From NCBI GenBank assembly GCA_029227635.1, contig JAQYAH010000024.1, forward strand, positions 1-36,543: a DNA stretch of 36,543 bases. Direction: 5' to 3'. The translations under genes and the position numbers were made by a program. Position 1 is the first letter of the stretch, and each line of letters begins with the position of its first letter. Below, piece after piece: positions 1 through 8,420 of the stretch. This DNA is from Clostridiales bacterium. Its GTDB lineage: Bacteria; Bacillota; Clostridia; Lachnospirales; Lachnospiraceae. The notes below the pieces were generated by a model that was not told where the DNA came from, ran no database searches, and saw nothing but the letters and a program-made list of their open reading frames with translations.

Positions 1-1101
1 TACGGCGCCTATAACAACAGCAATCGTTGCCCACTTCTCTTTTCTGTGAACCACGAAGACCTGGTTCACTATCATTCCGTTGGCCGCCGCAAAGAAAAAA
101 TCAACTATTAGTATCTTTAAGGGAAGAACTGCCGGAATATACTCCACTCCGGAGAGAAATACCAAAATATTTTTGCTGAGAAGGAATACTCCGAACATGG
201 TGGGTACTGCAAAAAGAATTGCCGCCTTCACTGCAAAATAATTCAGATCCTCGGCTTTTTTCTCGTCATGTCCCATATGGTAAGCTACTCTTGAGAGCAT
301 TATCTCTCTGAAAGCCGTTACAATTGAAGTAAGAACTGTGAGAATCTTGATGGCTGCGGCATAATAACCTACTTCTGTATCGTCCCCGGTTATATATCCC
401 AGCATGCTTCTGTCCATGGTGAGATAGATGGTGCTGGCAATGGTCATGGCAAAAAAGTAAGCCATGGGCCTTATATGGCGAAGCAGCCCTTTGTGGAATC
501 TCAATCTCCAGTGAACATATCTTCGGGAGCGCATAAAGTTGAAAAGATTGGCTCCCACACTGGAAAGGATGAGAATGAATACATAGATAAGGTAGTCTGA
601 TCGCTTTCTTACCAGAGTCACCAAGAGTACTATGGAGATTACCTGCACGATGAAGGATCTGATGGTGATATATCGATACTCCTCGTAGATATTAAATACC
701 CATTCCACACCAACAGCAGTAAGAATGATAGATGAGGATATTATAGTCATCAGCATCCTGTAGCCGCTGAATTTCGGAAGGAGCAGAAAAATTGCAAAGA
801 GCACATAGGCCACTATCACGGAAACGAAATTGATGGTGAGCATGTCACAGGCATGAGCCTCAAACTTCTCTCTATCATCCCGTATTCGAGCTCCTTCTCT
901 AATGGCATAAGCCGCCACTCCGAAAGCTCCGATCAGGGTGAAATAGGTGACATTGGCCTGAGCATAGTCAATTCTTCCAAGGTATGCCGCGCCCAACACT
1001 CTGGTGGTGTAGGGAAAGGTAATGAGAGGAAAAACCACCTTCATCATTGCCTTCAGCATGTTAAATATAAAGTTTTGTCCCAGAGATTTGTTTTCTTTCA
1101 T
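1..1101 (-). CDS. Wzx-type polysaccharide flippase, 3' end beyond window
   Basis: This is an open frame of 367 codons with no stop before the window edge, so the C-terminus is missing. It is a polytopic membrane protein that opens MKENKSLGQNFIFNMLKAMM and continues FPLITFPYTTRVLG, the usual start of MATE/MOP-superfamily O-antigen and teichoic-acid flippases. Hydrophobic segments recur roughly every 30-40 residues. Such proteins move lipid-linked repeat units across the cytoplasmic membrane. The ATG directly abuts the TAA of the upstream GT2 gene (zero-base gap) and has only a weak purine-rich ribosome site, so translational coupling is likely. It is the last visible gene of the operon that starts at 4026. 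The exact substrate is unknown. A second flippase lies at 24227-25759. Confidence 0.85.
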   Translation of the reverse strand, partial: MKENKSLGQNFIFNMLKAMMKVVFPLITFPYTTRVLGAAYLGRIDYAQANVTYFTLIGAFGVAAYAIREGARIRDDREKFEAHACDMLTINFVSVIVAYVLFAIFLLLPKFSGYRMLMTIISSSIILTAVGVEWVFNIYEEYRYITIRSFIVQVISIVLLVTLVRKRSDYLIYVFILILSSVGANLFNFMRSRRYVHWRLRFHKGLLRHIRPMAYFFAMTIASTIYLTMDRSMLGYITGDDTEVGYYAAAIKILTVLTSIVTAFREIMLSRVAYHMGHDEKKAEDLNYFAVKAAILFAVPTMFGVFLLSKNILVFLSGVEYIPAVLPLKILIVDFFFAAANGMIVNQVFVVHRKEKWATIAVVIGAV

Positions 1102-2154
1102 TTAGTTTCTTTTTGTTAACTTTCTGCTGACTGTATAGAGAATCAGGAGAAGGTGGTGATGCTTTTCAACAAAAAGTCTATAGGTGATTCCGGTCTTCGT
1201 CTTCATGTGTTCCGCAATGATAGTGGTGATACCCCATAGCTTTTTGAATGCAGGAAGTTCCGAAAATTCATCCAATAATTTGATCTTCTCCTTATATGAG
1301 AGTTCACAGTTCTTATCTGTGAGCAGGAGCATGAGTTCGTGTATATGAGTGTCAATAAGGTGTTCTGCCCACCTGAGACCACACTTCTCCCGGAAATTGA
1401 ACTTATCGGAAATGAGGTCCTCCATCTGAATCAATTCCTTTATCGCAAAGAATCTGTTCATGGAAAATTTTCGGCTGGTGCTGTGGGCCTCTCGCTGAAT
1501 CCAGCGGTAATACACATTTGGATTGATGGCTACTCTCATCGTTGACCCAAGCACCCGAAAATTGAAAAGGGTATCCTCGTAACCGAATTTCAGCCGTTCA
1601 TCAAACCTAATCTCATTTTCATCCAAAAAAGATTTTCGATAAAGGCCGGTCCAAACTCCACCGGAGAGTTTACAGATAGAAAAGTAATTTTCCGCAAAAT
1701 TTGTCTCATCAAAAACTTCAGGGCCCTCATCCGGAGTTATCACATAGGATCTGAGCAAAGTTGAATTCTCAGAATATATGACGTGCTCTCTCAGAAACCT
1801 GACCATGTCTGAACCGGTCTCCTCAATCAATTTGACATTATCAGTGATAAGTCCAGGAAGGAATTCATCATCATTGTCACAAAAGCCAATGTATTTGCCC
1901 TTTGCCATGTCGATTCCTGCATTTCTTGCACTGCAGATTCCTCCATTCTCTTTATGGAGAACTTTTACCCGGGGATCCTTATCCCTGTATCCATCGCAGA
2001 TAACACCACTTTTGTCTTTAGAGCCGTCATCCACCAAAATGAGTTCAAAGTTCTCATAATCCTGATCCAGCACTGTGTCCAAAGCGTGAGCCAGGTACTT
2101 TTCTGAATTGTAGACCGGCATTATTATACTGACCAGAGGTTTCGACTCTCCCAT
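1102..2154 (-). CDS. GT2 family glycosyltransferase
   Basis: A 350-residue GT-A fold glycosyltransferase. The N-terminus reads VSIIMPVYNSEKY, then VDDGSKD near residues 41-47, and DNDD at 93-96 is the metal/nucleotide-sugar binding DxD site. The roughly 200-residue C-terminal part is variable and probably holds the acceptor site. It most likely adds one sugar to a lipid-linked intermediate at the cytoplasmic face. I chose the ATG at 2154 because GGGGGTGG lies about 7 bases upstream and the family N-terminus begins there. The frame is open further upstream, but that part lies inside the preceding cytidylyltransferase gene. It starts one base after that gene's TAG. The sugar specificity cannot be read. 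Confidence 0.88.
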   Translation of the reverse strand: MGESKPLVSIIMPVYNSEKYLAHALDTVLDQDYENFELILVDDGSKDKSGVICDGYRDKDPRVKVLHKENGGICSARNAGIDMAKGKYIGFCDNDDEFLPGLITDNVKLIEETGSDMVRFLREHVIYSENSTLLRSYVITPDEGPEVFDETNFAENYFSICKLSGGVWTGLYRKSFLDENEIRFDERLKFGYEDTLFNFRVLGSTMRVAINPNVYYRWIQREAHSTSRKFSMNRFFAIKELIQMEDLISDKFNFREKCGLRWAEHLIDTHIHELMLLLTDKNCELSYKEKIKLLDEFSELPAFKKLWGITTIIAEHMKTKTGITYRLFVEKHHHLLLILYTVSRKLTKRN

Positions 2155-2155
2155 T

Positions 2156-2878
2156 CTAATCCACCCCCATAATCTGGAAGTTTTCTTTTGCCTCAATAAG
2201 CCCCTTGAAAGTGTAAAAATCCATCGGGGTCGTAATCTTAATATTATCGGGCTTACCATATACGGGATGAAGAGTCATTCCTGCAGCCCCCATCATGGTT
2301 GCCGAGTCTGTCATATTATCTATGCCCATACTTCTGCACTTCTCGTGTTCACCGAGGATATCCTTGTATCTGAAGGTCTGAGGTGCCCGGGCAAGCGCAC
2401 ACCTGTCCCTTGGAATATTCTCTTTCAACTCTCCGTCTTCACCCATTACCACTACTGTCTCATATGCTTTTACTACCGTTATAGCATTGCCGAATTTTTC
2501 AGCTTCAGCAATATTGTCAGAGATCAGCTCTTCATCAATGAGAGGTCTCACCCCGTCATGAATGAGCACCAGGGAATCCTCCGGGATTTCTCCCTCCATG
2601 GCTTTAAGCCCGTTATAGATAGATTCCTGGCCGGTGCTTCCTCCGGGGGATATCCACCTTACCTTTGTTATGTCATTCTTCTTGATGATTTTTTGAAGAT
2701 AATCGATCCACCCTTCCACACAGACCACGGAAATGCCGTCTATGTCCGGATGATTCTGAAAATGTTCCAATGTGTATATGATTATTTCCTTACCGTGAAG
2801 CTTCAAAAACTGTTTCGGGCAGGTTTTGGAATTCATTCTTGTTCCGGTTCCACCTGCAAAGATCACTGCGTAATTCAA
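2156..2878 (-). CDS. IspD/TarI-like CTP:alditol-phosphate cytidylyltransferase
   Basis: A 240-residue cytidylyltransferase of the IspD/TarI family. Visible motifs are AGGTGTRM (8-15) and PKQF (21-24) for CTP binding, HDGVRP (107-112), PQTFR (166-170) and NIKITTPMD (212-220). IspD makes CDP-methylerythritol for isoprenoids, and TarI makes CDP-ribitol for wall polymers. The position inside a glycan operon with a GT4, a GT2 and a flippase favours a TarI-like polyol-phosphate role, but the motifs are shared, so this is inference. The start is TTG at 2878, overlapping the TGA of the GT4 gene as TTGA, with GAGGAG seven bases upstream. No TarJ-type reductase is visible; the operon continues beyond the window edge. 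Confidence 0.85.
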   Translation of the reverse strand: MNYAVIFAGGTGTRMNSKTCPKQFLKLHGKEIIIYTLEHFQNHPDIDGISVVCVEGWIDYLQKIIKKNDITKVRWISPGGSTGQESIYNGLKAMEGEIPEDSLVLIHDGVRPLIDEELISDNIAEAEKFGNAITVVKAYETVVVMGEDGELKENIPRDRCALARAPQTFRYKDILGEHEKCRSMGIDNMTDSATMMGAAGMTLHPVYGKPDNIKITTPMDFYTFKGLIEAKENFQIMGVD

Positions 2879-4026
2879 TTTGTTTTCTCCTCAAAAATAC
2901 TCTCAAGTTTGTCTACCGCTGCTTCCCAGGTGAAGCGACTGTACACCCGCTTCCTGGTGAGTTCCACGGCTTTTGCTCTTCTGTCGGGATCTGAAAGGAT
3001 CTGTTCGAAGGCATTATAAAGTGTCTCCTCGTCATTATTCTCAATGACAGTGCCGTAAGCATCGTCGGGCAAGAGTTCCCTTGCACCACCCCTGGCAGTA
3101 GTTATTATATAATTATCCCAAACTGCCGCTTCAAGAAGTGAGGTGGAAAAGCCTTCCGAAAAACTGGGCAGGCAGAATATGTCTGTTTCTGACAAAAGAG
3201 CTGCAACCTGTTTATATTCCAACCGTCCCAGGGGAATAATATAGCTGCTTTTTTGCTCTCTTATCTCTTCCTCCAGGTCACCATCTCCCGCAATAAAAAG
3301 AACTATTTCCGGATACTTCTCATGAAGCCGATTCATAACATGTACCAGCTGAAGAATACCTTTCTCTTTGATAAGTCTTCCGGTAAACGCGATTGCCACT
3401 GCCCCCGGCTTCACATTGTTTTTATACCTGAAACTTTCAGACTCTCCCTGGGCAAGTTTCTGAAATGCCGTTGGATCGATAGAGTTGTAGATTACACCTT
3501 TGGATTCGATACCAAAATGCATCAGCCACTCATTGCACGCCATAGAGACTCCGTAAAATTCTTTACAAAAGCAACGATCCACCCTTGTAAGACAATGTTC
3601 AAATATCTGCCCAATCTTGTCCCAGACAGGATTGTGAATTGTAAGGTGGCTCGTTCCGTGTTCCACTGTGATGCAGGGAATGCAATTAATTTTGGCAAAT
3701 GCCATTCCAAAAAGAGAATGAAGATAAAATCTAGTGTTCACCATTACATAATCGACATTAAGCCTTTTTAGTTTTTTCCACAAGGTAAAGAACTTCACCC
3801 CCGGAAGCAAAACCGGATATCGCCCCTCAAGAAGATTAAGACAAGGTACCCTCAGTACTTTAATCCCCTCAGAATTCTCAAACAGAGGAAGATCTCCAGT
3901 CTTTGAAGTAACCACAATTACCTTATGCCCTCTACGGATCAACGTCGAGGCAATATTATATGTGTATCTCTCCACTCCTCCCATATGAGGCAGGTATTGT
4001 GCAGAAAATATCGCAAATGTGCTCAT
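2875..4026 (-). CDS. GT4 family glycosyltransferase
   Basis: A 383-residue GT-B fold glycosyltransferase. The N-terminal domain begins with FSAQYLPHMGGVERYT, the glycine-rich loop typical of GT4 enzymes. The C-terminal domain has FTGRLIKEKG (about 224-233), FIAGDGD (about 244-250) and SFSEGFSTSLLEA near 288-300, with the E-x7-E pair at E291 and E299. It probably adds a retained-configuration sugar to a surface glycan precursor. The ATG at 4026 is preferred because GGAG sits seven bases upstream; a longer reading from 4071 would run into the upstream terminator. It is the first gene of the operon that continues with the cytidylyltransferase, GT2 and flippase. Confidence 0.9.
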   Translation of the reverse strand: MSTFAIFSAQYLPHMGGVERYTYNIASTLIRRGHKVIVVTSKTGDLPLFENSEGIKVLRVPCLNLLEGRYPVLLPGVKFFTLWKKLKRLNVDYVMVNTRFYLHSLFGMAFAKINCIPCITVEHGTSHLTIHNPVWDKIGQIFEHCLTRVDRCFCKEFYGVSMACNEWLMHFGIESKGVIYNSIDPTAFQKLAQGESESFRYKNNVKPGAVAIAFTGRLIKEKGILQLVHVMNRLHEKYPEIVLFIAGDGDLEEEIREQKSSYIIPLGRLEYKQVAALLSETDIFCLPSFSEGFSTSLLEAAVWDNYIITTARGGARELLPDDAYGTVIENNDEETLYNAFEQILSDPDRRAKAVELTRKRVYSRFTWEAAVDKLESIFEEKTN

Positions 4027-4071
4027 TCCCAGTCTCCGAATAAATGTATAATTGGCTAGTCTCTGACACAA
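4026..4071 (-). promoter_or_regulatory. possible promoter of the GT4 operon
   Basis: Between the terminator of the cda operon and the GT4 ATG, the minus strand carries TATACA (about 4045-4050) with only a weak TTGTGT about 15 bases upstream that overlaps the terminator T-tract. A promoter is expected here because the preceding operon is terminated, but the match is poor. Confidence 0.3.
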
Positions 4072-4098
4072 AAAATGCCCCTGAGTAAAGGGGCATTA
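4066..4098 (-). terminator. rho-independent terminator of the cdaA operon
   Basis: An 8-bp stem, AATGCCCC (4074-4081) with GGGGCATT (4090-4097) and an 8-base loop, is followed on the minus strand by TTTTTT. It sits just past the stop codon of the nucleotidyltransferase gene at 4112 and separates the cdaA operon from the GT4 operon. Confidence 0.9.
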
Positions 4099-4111
4099 TG
4101 TTTTAGCAGGA

Positions 4112-5026
4112 TCAATAAATTCCCTTATCTGTCAGCTCTTTGATCTTGGCGATTACATTCTCTTTGTCTTCAGCATATGTAACCCCAAACCACTTGTCTG
4201 ATGTTTCAAGCACCCTTACCCGGGCAGCTCCTTTTTTGACCATATTACCGATCACCTGAGGCAGAAGGTATTCCTTCTTTACGTCCTCGTCCTTCAGTTC
4301 AGATAAGAAGGCTCTGAAACCTTTCTCAAGGACCTCAAGAAACTCGGGATATAATCCCCACATATTCATAGAAACAGGGGAGTTAATATCTATCGGTCGG
4401 ACATTGTCCTTGTCAGCTCTGGACTCAGCCCCATTCTCTGTCTTATAGATCTCATAGGTTTCTTCAACTTCCTGAAGGTAACCTTCATCATCAACTTTAC
4501 ATACTCCTCTTGTCACGCTTCCAAAATCACTGAGGGTATTTCTAAGGTAATAGCCCGCCATACAAAACTGCATCACCTCGCTGTTGTCGTGATCTTCCAC
4601 CAGGAAATCGTGAACCTTCTCAAAGCACTCCTGACCATAGTAATCATCTGCATTGATGACTATAAAAGGTTCATTGACCACTTCTTTGATTGAAAGGACA
4701 GCCTGACCGGTGCCCCAGGGTTTCGCTCTGTCTGCCAGGAGATGGCTAAACTCCTGGGGTATATCGGAGATCTCCTGAAAAGCATATTCAACCTCCACAG
4801 ACTCCGCTACTCTATCCCCGATCAGCTTTCTGAAATCATCATAGAGATCTTTACGAGTAATGAATACCACCTTGTTGAACCCGGCTCTCACTGCATCTTT
4901 GATGGAATAATCCATGATAAGTTCGCCCTCTGGTCCCACAGGAGTAAGCTGCTTAACACCTTTGCCAAACCGGCTTCCAACGCCGGCTGCCATAATAACT
5001 AACGCAGTCTTCTTATTATCGGGCAT
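4112..5026 (-). CDS. sugar-phosphate-type nucleotidyltransferase
   Basis: A 304-residue NTP-transferase-fold protein. The N-terminus carries MAAGVGSRFGKGVKQL (12-27), the nucleotide-binding loop with the conserved Gly-rich turn, Arg and Lys. KPWGTGQAVL (102-111) and INADDYYG (about 124-131) supply the substrate loop and a metal-binding Asp pair. The family activates phosphorylated sugars or alcohols as NDP derivatives; the base and sugar cannot be inferred. It is the last gene of the cdaA operon, one base after the HPr stop and with AGGAG six bases before its ATG, and it is followed by a terminator. Co-transcription with cdaA and an HPr is unusual and may tie envelope precursor supply to c-di-AMP control. 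Confidence 0.8.
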   Translation of the reverse strand: MPDNKKTALVIMAAGVGSRFGKGVKQLTPVGPEGELIMDYSIKDAVRAGFNKVVFITRKDLYDDFRKLIGDRVAESVEVEYAFQEISDIPQEFSHLLADRAKPWGTGQAVLSIKEVVNEPFIVINADDYYGQECFEKVHDFLVEDHDNSEVMQFCMAGYYLRNTLSDFGSVTRGVCKVDDEGYLQEVEETYEIYKTENGAESRADKDNVRPIDINSPVSMNMWGLYPEFLEVLEKGFRAFLSELKDEDVKKEYLLPQVIGNMVKKGAARVRVLETSDKWFGVTYAEDKENVIAKIKELTDKGIY

Positions 5027-5027
5027 T

Positions 5028-5291
5028 TTATTCTCCTAAACCTTCTTCGATCGTCTTAACAATGTACTCTAACGCTTCCACTTCGTCTTCGCCGTCACAT
5101 ACTAACTCGATCTCATCACCGCTCTTAACACAGGCGCCAAGTACACTGAGTATACTCTTAGCGTTGGCACTCACTTCATTAAAATTGAAGTTCACGTGGC
5201 ACTTAAACCTTAAAGCTGCCTCGCAGAGTGTACCTGCCGGACGAAGATGGAGACCCGTAGCATTTTTTACCGTGACTGTTTGACTAACCAT
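5028..5291 (-). CDS. HPr family phosphocarrier protein
   Basis: An 87-residue HPr, the usual length. ATGLHLRPAG places the phosphorylatable histidine at His15, and ANAKSIL places the regulatory serine at Ser46, the site used by HPr kinase in Firmicutes. Both are present, so unlike Crh it should be able to take phosphate from PEP via Enzyme I and also be phosphorylated on serine. No ptsI or sugar-specific EII gene is in the window. It lies between cdaR and a nucleotidyltransferase gene, with AGAGGG about nine bases before the ATG. It could be the main HPr of the cell or a second copy with a regulatory task; the sequence does not decide. Confidence 0.9.
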   Translation of the reverse strand: MVSQTVTVKNATGLHLRPAGTLCEAALRFKCHVNFNFNEVSANAKSILSVLGACVKSGDEIELVCDGEDEVEALEYIVKTIEEGLGE

Positions 5292-5314
5292 TTCGTGTTA
5301 CCCTCTTTCAATAA

Positions 5315-6559
5315 CTATTTACTGTCTCTTACCATTTTGATTCTGATTCTTTTGTTTTCGGATAGCATAACTCCATCGGGAACCTTAACTTCGAGGCTTA
5401 CCTCATAAGTACTTGCCGATTTCACCGACGAGAGATCTATCTCCACTTTTATATCCGAAGACCTCAGGTTCTCTAATTCTTCCTCAGAGCCCTTAAAAAC
5501 CAGTGGCACCTCGGTTATTCCCATATAATTCACCTGATATCCGACAGGCGCATTGTTGACCACAATTGAACCTACAGGATAGTTGATAGTTCTGGTTCCG
5601 GTCTTCTCTATGACCGCCGTTACCAGGATCTTATTCAGATCTTTATCTGCAGCGATACCCTCAGGCAAATAGTCTTCCAGATCTACCACCATTTCAACAG
5701 TAGAAGAAGAACCGGAAATATCTATATCATCGATCAGGATCTCCGTGATATTCTCAAATGCCTCCTGTTTGCCGGTAAATGAAGCCTTGGCTGGCTCAGT
5801 TGTAACCGATGAGAGGTGATAACCTTCCCTGGGAGTTCCCACAGTTCTAACATTAATGGGAAGCTCAACAGTTTCCATAACGTGAGCAGTTATATAGACT
5901 CCGGCGTCTCCAATGTTAGTAGTGAGTGCACTTTCATCCACCATATGTTTATCCGCATCATAAAAATGCAGGGTGCCTTTAAGCTCCGCATCCTCGGAGA
6001 GTCCTGACGCACTTGCGGTAACCATAGCCGAATCGATTGTATTAATGACCGACTCCGGACCGCTAACCGTTACATAATCCGGAGACACTGTCATATACTC
6101 CAGGAAATATCCGTCTCTGAGCGCACCGGTAAGCTCTGCAGTTATTGGCAGTTTAATACTCTCAATGTCCTCAATGTTAATCTGTACATTCTTAGGAAAA
6201 GTCTCAGCTGACTTGTATTTACCTTCAAATGCAGGAATAGTCACCGTAAGGGGTATCACCGAGTTTAACTGCAGATTAAGAATATCTGCACTGACCTGGA
6301 TATCCGACTTGCTTATCCGATTGACAACGGATCTGGGAGCCACAACAGTAACATCTACATATCCTGTGTCATTAACCAGCTGATACATCTTGCCGTCATT
6401 TGTGATAATAGACTCGTTCAGAACCTGAACTTCAACTCCTGAAAAAGTCTTAGTCTCAACCGGATCCTCCGTATTAATAATGACGAGCCACGCAATAAAG
6501 GCTAAACAAAGAGACAAGATCTTAAGTCCGAAGTTATTAACAATTCTATCTCTCATCAT
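5315..6559 (-). CDS. cdaR: CdaR (YbbR-domain) regulator of diadenylate cyclase
   Basis: A 414-residue membrane-anchored extracytoplasmic protein. A single N-terminal transmembrane helix (about residues 12-29) is followed by four YbbR-type repeats, recognisable from beta-rich segments such as VTVSGPESVI, ASFTGKQEAF and VPLVFKGSEEEL. CdaR binds and modulates the membrane cyclase CdaA in Firmicutes. It starts one base after the cdaA stop with GGAG five bases before the first of two tandem ATGs (6559 and 6556). Gene order cdaA-cdaR is canonical, but the usual third gene glmM is absent and an HPr gene follows instead. Confidence 0.92.
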   Translation of the reverse strand: MMRDRIVNNFGLKILSLCLAFIAWLVIINTEDPVETKTFSGVEVQVLNESIITNDGKMYQLVNDTGYVDVTVVAPRSVVNRISKSDIQVSADILNLQLNSVIPLTVTIPAFEGKYKSAETFPKNVQINIEDIESIKLPITAELTGALRDGYFLEYMTVSPDYVTVSGPESVINTIDSAMVTASASGLSEDAELKGTLHFYDADKHMVDESALTTNIGDAGVYITAHVMETVELPINVRTVGTPREGYHLSSVTTEPAKASFTGKQEAFENITEILIDDIDISGSSSTVEMVVDLEDYLPEGIAADKDLNKILVTAVIEKTGTRTINYPVGSIVVNNAPVGYQVNYMGITEVPLVFKGSEEELENLRSSDIKVEIDLSSVKSASTYEVSLEVKVPDGVMLSENKRIRIKMVRDSK

Positions 6560-6560
6560 C

Positions 6561-7421
6561 TTAACTCCGTCCCTTTAATTTAAATTTCAGTTTGCGTTTA
6601 TCTGTCTCTTTGGTCTGAAGCTCCTTAAGTCTCTCCTTCAGTTCAAGATCCGTAAGATTAACATCCAGCTTGCCATCCATGGCGACAGAAATGTGTCCCG
6701 TCTCCTCTGACACAATAATAGCCATGGCATCACTTATCTCTGTGATGCCGACTCCGGCACGATGCCTGGTTCCCAGATTCTTACTTAGGGATCGGTTGTC
6801 TGAAAGGGGCAGATAACAGGTAGCCGCAACGATGCGGTTCCCCCTTAGAATGACTGCACCGTCATGAAGGGGAGTATTATGTTCAAATATGTTAATAAGA
6901 AGCTGTGAAGAAATGAGAGACTCCATCATAATTCCGGTTCTCTCTGCTTCTGCAAGTTTCGTCTTGCGCTCAATAACAATCAGCGCACCGGTCTTTGCCG
7001 CCGCCATCTCATGACAGGCTCTGGAAATCTCATTGACTATCTTGTCGCTGAATTGTCCCATGGTGGACTTAGTCATGTCGATTTGAAGGAAAGATGCAAA
7101 AATATCTTTCTCTCCCAACTTCTCCAAGGCACGCCGAATCTCCGGTTGAAAAACGATAACTGCCGAGATTGCCAATATACTTACAAGCCTCTGTACCAGC
7201 CACAACACCGCAGTCATCTGTGTAATTGCCGCCACAATGACAAAAGCAACGATGACGATCAGACCTTTGAGAAGCATCCAGGCCTTGGTATCTTTAATCC
7301 ACTTCAACAGCATGTAGATTGCATATGCAAATACCAGGATCTCAATTATGTCAATAACAGTAATTCTGGGCAGAGAAAGACGCTCGCTGAATCTTCTGAT
7401 CAACACATACAGATATTCCAT
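6561..7421 (-). CDS. cdaA: diadenylate cyclase CdaA
   Basis: A 286-residue membrane cyclase that makes c-di-AMP from two ATP. Three hydrophobic segments fill about residues 20-95, then comes the DAC (DisA_N) domain. The catalytic DGA motif is in LHDGAV (185-190) and the RHR motif in GTRHRAG (217-223), so it should be active. The C-terminus is basic (KRKLKFKLKGR). AGGAGAG precedes the ATG by about six bases. c-di-AMP controls potassium and osmolyte uptake and cell-wall homeostasis in Firmicutes. Here it is co-transcribed with two upstream membrane proteins and with cdaR, an HPr and a nucleotidyltransferase downstream. Confidence 0.95.
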   Translation of the reverse strand: MEYLYVLIRRFSERLSLPRITVIDIIEILVFAYAIYMLLKWIKDTKAWMLLKGLIVIVAFVIVAAITQMTAVLWLVQRLVSILAISAVIVFQPEIRRALEKLGEKDIFASFLQIDMTKSTMGQFSDKIVNEISRACHEMAAAKTGALIVIERKTKLAEAERTGIMMESLISSQLLINIFEHNTPLHDGAVILRGNRIVAATCYLPLSDNRSLSKNLGTRHRAGVGITEISDAMAIIVSEETGHISVAMDGKLDVNLTDLELKERLKELQTKETDKRKLKFKLKGRS

Positions 7422-7466
7422 ATCTCTCTCCTTTCCTGAATTACTAAATGTCTTAACTGTTACGAG

Positions 7467-8420
7467 TTACTCTTCTTCGCCTCTTTGATCTTCTTTCCAA
7501 TGACGGAACTTCTTAACCTGTTTATCCTCCATACTGACAGATACTTTGGGAACTGCCTTAACATAGTAATAATACTCATCATCCTCATACTGAACTCGTT
7601 TCGTTCTGGAATAATCCACCATAAAAACGAAGAAATTAAGTATGACTGCGATAATAAGAGAAAGGGCAGATCCGAGGATCAGCATTCCGTAGTTGATATC
7701 AACATTCATCACCGCACCGCCGATGGCAAATCCGGCAAAATTAATAACAAGCCCAACACCGATAGCAATGAGCCAAGCATAGTCCACGGACAATCTACGA
7801 ATCGCATAAACAAGGATAATTACCACCGAAAAAATGATTATTGTGATATACATTTCCTTATTTTTAATCACAGCGAGCACGAAATTCTTAACGCTTTCCA
7901 GCATGGATTCATCCGGATTCTTCCCAAAAGTACCCGCATAGGTGACTATCGCTCCGATCAGATAGTATACGAACACTCCGCAGGCGGAGGCAAATACTAC
8001 CAAGGGAGTGCAGCTAAGCCCAAGTACAAGGGGCAGAGCATATGGGATCTTCAGTCCGAAAAGAATAGGTACCAGAAGAAGTACTACCGCATATCTAGGT
8101 GATACACTGAGATAAAACGCGTACATTATTACGAGAAACGCCGCTGTGACTCCCATGATCACCAGGGAAAGCTTATAAAGATTAGCAATCATCAGGATTC
8201 CCGCAACGAACACAGTGATGTTCACCGGAAGAAGCATACAGATCAATGACATTCCGGCAAGGATAACCGGGTTAGAAATGATACTGAAGTAACCTATTGT
8301 ATTAGAAATACCATAGAATGCCGCGAAAGCCAGAATCAGCTGAATCGCTTTATTAATGAATAGTGAATAGTTACCGTACAATTGTCTTAAACGTTCTCTT
8401 ACTTCAAGCAGGGTTCTCAT
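7467..8420 (-). CDS. polytopic membrane protein of unknown function upstream of cdaA
   Basis: A 317-residue protein I do not recognise. About eight or nine hydrophobic helices fill residues 24-270, separated by short loops. The charged C-terminal tail contains a tyrosine/acid patch (DDEYYYYVK) and ends RHWKEDQRGEEE, probably cytoplasmic. The ATG overlaps the TGA of the upstream small membrane protein as ATGA, so the two are translationally coupled. The gene lies 45 bases before cdaA on the same strand with no terminator between. Partnership with the c-di-AMP module is inferred only from this position. It could be a transporter-like or scaffold protein. Confidence 0.75.
   Translation of the reverse strand: MRTLLEVRERLRQLYGNYSLFINKAIQLILAFAAFYGISNTIGYFSIISNPVILAGMSLICMLLPVNITVFVAGILMIANLYKLSLVIMGVTAAFLVIMYAFYLSVSPRYAVVLLLVPILFGLKIPYALPLVLGLSCTPLVVFASACGVFVYYLIGAIVTYAGTFGKNPDESMLESVKNFVLAVIKNKEMYITIIIFSVVIILVYAIRRLSVDYAWLIAIGVGLVINFAGFAIGGAVMNVDINYGMLILGSALSLIIAVILNFFVFMVDYSRTKRVQYEDDEYYYYVKAVPKVSVSMEDKQVKKFRHWKEDQRGEEE

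Noticed and set aside
853-1119. 88-codon plus-strand frame at the flippase start
   Set aside because: It lies opposite the flippase N-terminus, whose sequence is family-typical. Low-complexity, no start signals.
2267-3019. 250-codon open frame on the plus strand
   Set aside because: It is antisense to the cytidylyltransferase and GT4 genes, which have full family motifs. Its translation shows no recognisable domain and has no ribosome site.
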